Origin: Streptomyces sp. NBC_01216
GTDB lineage: Bacteria > Actinomycetota > Actinomycetes > Streptomycetales > Streptomycetaceae
Length of the DNA: 64,000 nt
NCBI RefSeq assembly: GCF_035994945.1
Contig: NZ_CP108677.1
Coordinates: forward strand, 4,774,001-4,838,000
Reading direction: 5' to 3'
Below are positions 63,901 through 64,000 of this stretch, piece after piece. Below the pieces are notes generated by a model that saw only the letters and a list, made by a program, of their open reading frames with translations, was not told the origin of the DNA and did not search any database. Position 1 is the first letter of the stretch, and every line of letters starts with the position of its first letter. The position numbers and the translations under genes were made by a program.

Positions 63901-64000
63901 CGTCCAGGCGCCAGTAGCCGGCCGGCGCGTCGGCGGTGACGGCGCCGCGGTAGTGGGGGCCGTCACCGGCGACCATGCCGGTGCGGGCCTGGTAGTGCGC
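57947..64000 (-). CDS. RHS/YD-repeat polymorphic toxin with nuclease tip, partial
   Basis: This is about 2,017 residues of a very large secreted toxin. The frame is open at the window edge, so the N terminus is missing. In order: a LamG/concanavalin-like domain (about 10-230: [27 protein letters not shown]), a long RHS/YD-repeat shell (about 240-1600, repeated YDxxGRLxxxT-type units), and the core end [19 protein letters not shown] low-GC, Pro/Arg-rich variable region leads to the tip: [46 protein letters not shown], which resembles DNA/RNA non-specific endonucleases (NS_2 type, HLIADxLGG). RHS shells package and release such tips. The adjacent SUKH gene is the predicted antidote. Confidence 0.88.
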   Translation of the reverse strand, partial: AHYQARTGMVAGDGPHYRGAVTADAPAGYWRLDEKNGTTAHSVAAAQDGTGSYTNAALNTDGVFGAGDNTAIALSGNGYAEIPGGILHESTDLAVELWFKTTKPGVLIGDQANPIGGTTASGSYTPLLYVGTDGKLNGKFYSPGLGTAKVASAENVNDDTWHHAVVTATGTDQTLYLDGVKSATLTGAVSHQSNTHTYIGAGFAKNWPAAPAEVSYFTGQIDEVAIYQHSLTAEQVAGHYRSRERSSTSALAMTVTVTGPKGATSSTTYDPLRGQRRTQSTDAEGGVTTYAYDTGGFLHTVTDPNGHSTVTGHDTHGNTVSRTTCRDADSCWTSYAEYYNNTDDPLDPRNGKQTVTRDARSANPGDNRYKTTVTYTDKGLTDTVTLADGRKALTTYTTGSESPVGGGTTPPGLVKTTLTPGGATTSYAYFANGDLAKTTAPSGLVTSFAYDGIGRKTSEKQTSGTFPDGVTTAFGYDGMSRVVTETGSAVKNEITDSIHTAQISRTFDPDGKVLTETAQDLTGGDIARTTSHHYDTFGRQDRVTDAEGHSTTFTYDELGRLTTETDTLGNTLVHTYTPRGQKHQTILKDWTGDPSGQTRDLVLESHAYDPAGRLSSTTDAMGATVEYGYYDDNLAATTTAKQVTQADGTHHDIVLERNTYDGAGNITRTVTGNGKTRLDYTLDATARVTQSVLDPDDLARTTTFDFDNDDHVTSQTRTVGLSGATVTTTTAYDAAGNPTRTTVSDTTGTLRTTTNTFDQRGLLTSTVSGRGNTTGANPGAYTTDYRYDALGGLVETKAPAVQTEQNGATPTTTRPTTRAGYNTFGELTHTRDPRNAVTGTIVDKLGRATDMILPTYTPPGTSQPLTAVIHTTYDALGRTESVTDPLGRTTRFGYDQLGNVTHQTDPAPGTTTTGFSEPSPFTTTQTNLDGGGITRYTWTPTGLQLSATTPTGARTEATYDELGRQLTATTIERYPTLQNLTTRYTWDDASNQTASTTPAGRTTTSVYNAAGEPTTVTAPAPGGTTRLYYDKLGRHYLTYDATNRKTQTVYDGLGNVIEVRDYGTGTTVLRSAKAAFDADGNQITADGPAGSHTNYTYDALGQLTGQSEKTSSTDQITTTFGYDATGNRTRFTDGRGNTTTYTFNAWGLPESTIEPTTPQHPNLTDRTWTTTYDAAGQPVTEQLPGNVKRHRTYDALGNLTAETGTGAATTEPRSLGYDLDGRLTSVATSSTAAANSYAYNDRGQLLHAQGPSGETRYIYDNDGAMTERSTPQNTTEYGYDGAGRLDWLWNEMTGADIWYTWDAAGRPTTQRFLVQKESSGEWAESARRTYSYDSLGRLADDTVTTPDGVTEIISTVYGYDLDDRLTSKETAGTAGAGKNTYTYDLAGRLASWTKGDSTTAYAWDAAGNRVRAGTTTASYDERNRLLDDGHATYNYTPRGTLATIRTGINTRALAFDAFERKVSDGPSTYTYDSLDRVETHGPTAFHYDGGSNNLLNDGTSEYSRTPGGALLASNDGTTAQWTVTDQHTDLIASLNSEGTTVHASRAYDPFGKTTASNGTNPSIGYQSGWNDTTTGDVNMAARWYQPDTGDFTSRDTWQLDPTPSGQANRYVYAEGDPLNVTDPTGHNGVCRCGGWRAGGFDAMPRVAPRGRPSTTPRTRPNPRTGGQIRSRTFDACNRFRCGKFKNTRPSAKPKRVNGNTTPANRGCVTFGNCRTAGKAKLPTNGRGKVPSAGRGNGSSTRQGRPTPDTGPNRGTPKEYPRPTVSRPKPKPQINEARIQEQSRENAQHVNATIGQAVVDAMDPLSPGDAEGLEVLQGLFPEQDLDPDRGFGGSDTDESRKRTKNSCQRDYASTDPSYFYAPMARFGPEAGECRATGAIAWITSGDIRTGLVRRNPKWKPAGFEEIAQATRGTVPGRVHNAAALHLIADNLGGARDTLRNFVAGYQTPANTPDMRKIEYAVERAATSDESVLYGVVPIYGDSARPAIPTELLIRAVGRKGFRLDCTVSNTAAGGVVCR

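Overview
The window is a stretch of a Streptomyces (or very close actinomycete) chromosome. Codon third positions are almost all G or C and start codons are often GTG. It carries gene families typical of the genus: an AfsA-type gamma-butyrolactone synthase with its TetR receptor and a SARP activator, DUF397 and DUF5753 genes, Tat-exported hydrolases, and a glucose-like myo-inositol (iol) operon. Long open frames antisense to real genes are a by-product of the high GC content and were left out.

Bases 1-20,000 are chromosomal housekeeping and export genes: the tail of an ABC exporter, a small secreted protein, a secreted S37-type aminopeptidase, a GH3 N-acetylhexosaminidase-like enzyme, a frameshifted P-loop kinase, a Tat-exported beta-helix protein, the helicase RecD2, citrate synthase, a copper efflux pair (copZ-copA) behind a clear CsoR-type operator, a cation/proton antiporter, and a TetR regulator divergent from an MMPL exporter with two tandem operators between them.

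Bases 20,200-27,800 are a myo-inositol catabolic locus: a divergent IolE/IolI-type isomerase, then iolC, a Cgl0159-type TIM barrel, iolB, iolD and mmsA in tight translational coupling. Next come an iodotyrosine-deiodinase-like flavoprotein, a decayed DUF5753/DUF397 regulator pair, a perfect 32-bp palindrome before a DUF4291 gene, an alpha/beta hydrolase, and a fusion of an extracytoplasmic peptidase-like hydrolase to an ABC ATPase, followed by its permease.

Bases 37,100-43,750 form a signalling island: an AfsA/ScbA synthase divergent from a HAD phosphatase, a ScbR-type receptor, a SARP activator and a GAF/PucR regulator. ARE-like receptor boxes lie in the intergenic regions, one of them abutting the -35 of the SARP promoter. 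After it come a transposase-derived gene lacking its first catalytic aspartate, a fluC-DUF190-fluC operon with overlapping genes, a molybdate system (modA, a fused modB-modC, and a HTH-TOBE regulator), and a universal stress protein with a small partner.

At about 52,670 lies a truncated tRNA 3' end (T-arm and acceptor, best match tRNA-Arg) with its own terminator. I read this as the attachment-site scar of an integrated element that fills the rest of the window. The element carries two small genes, three insertion sequences (an IS5-type with split transposase, an IS1380-type, and a frameshifted IS5-type), a SUKH immunity gene and a very large RHS/YD-repeat toxin with a predicted nuclease tip, open at the right edge of the window.
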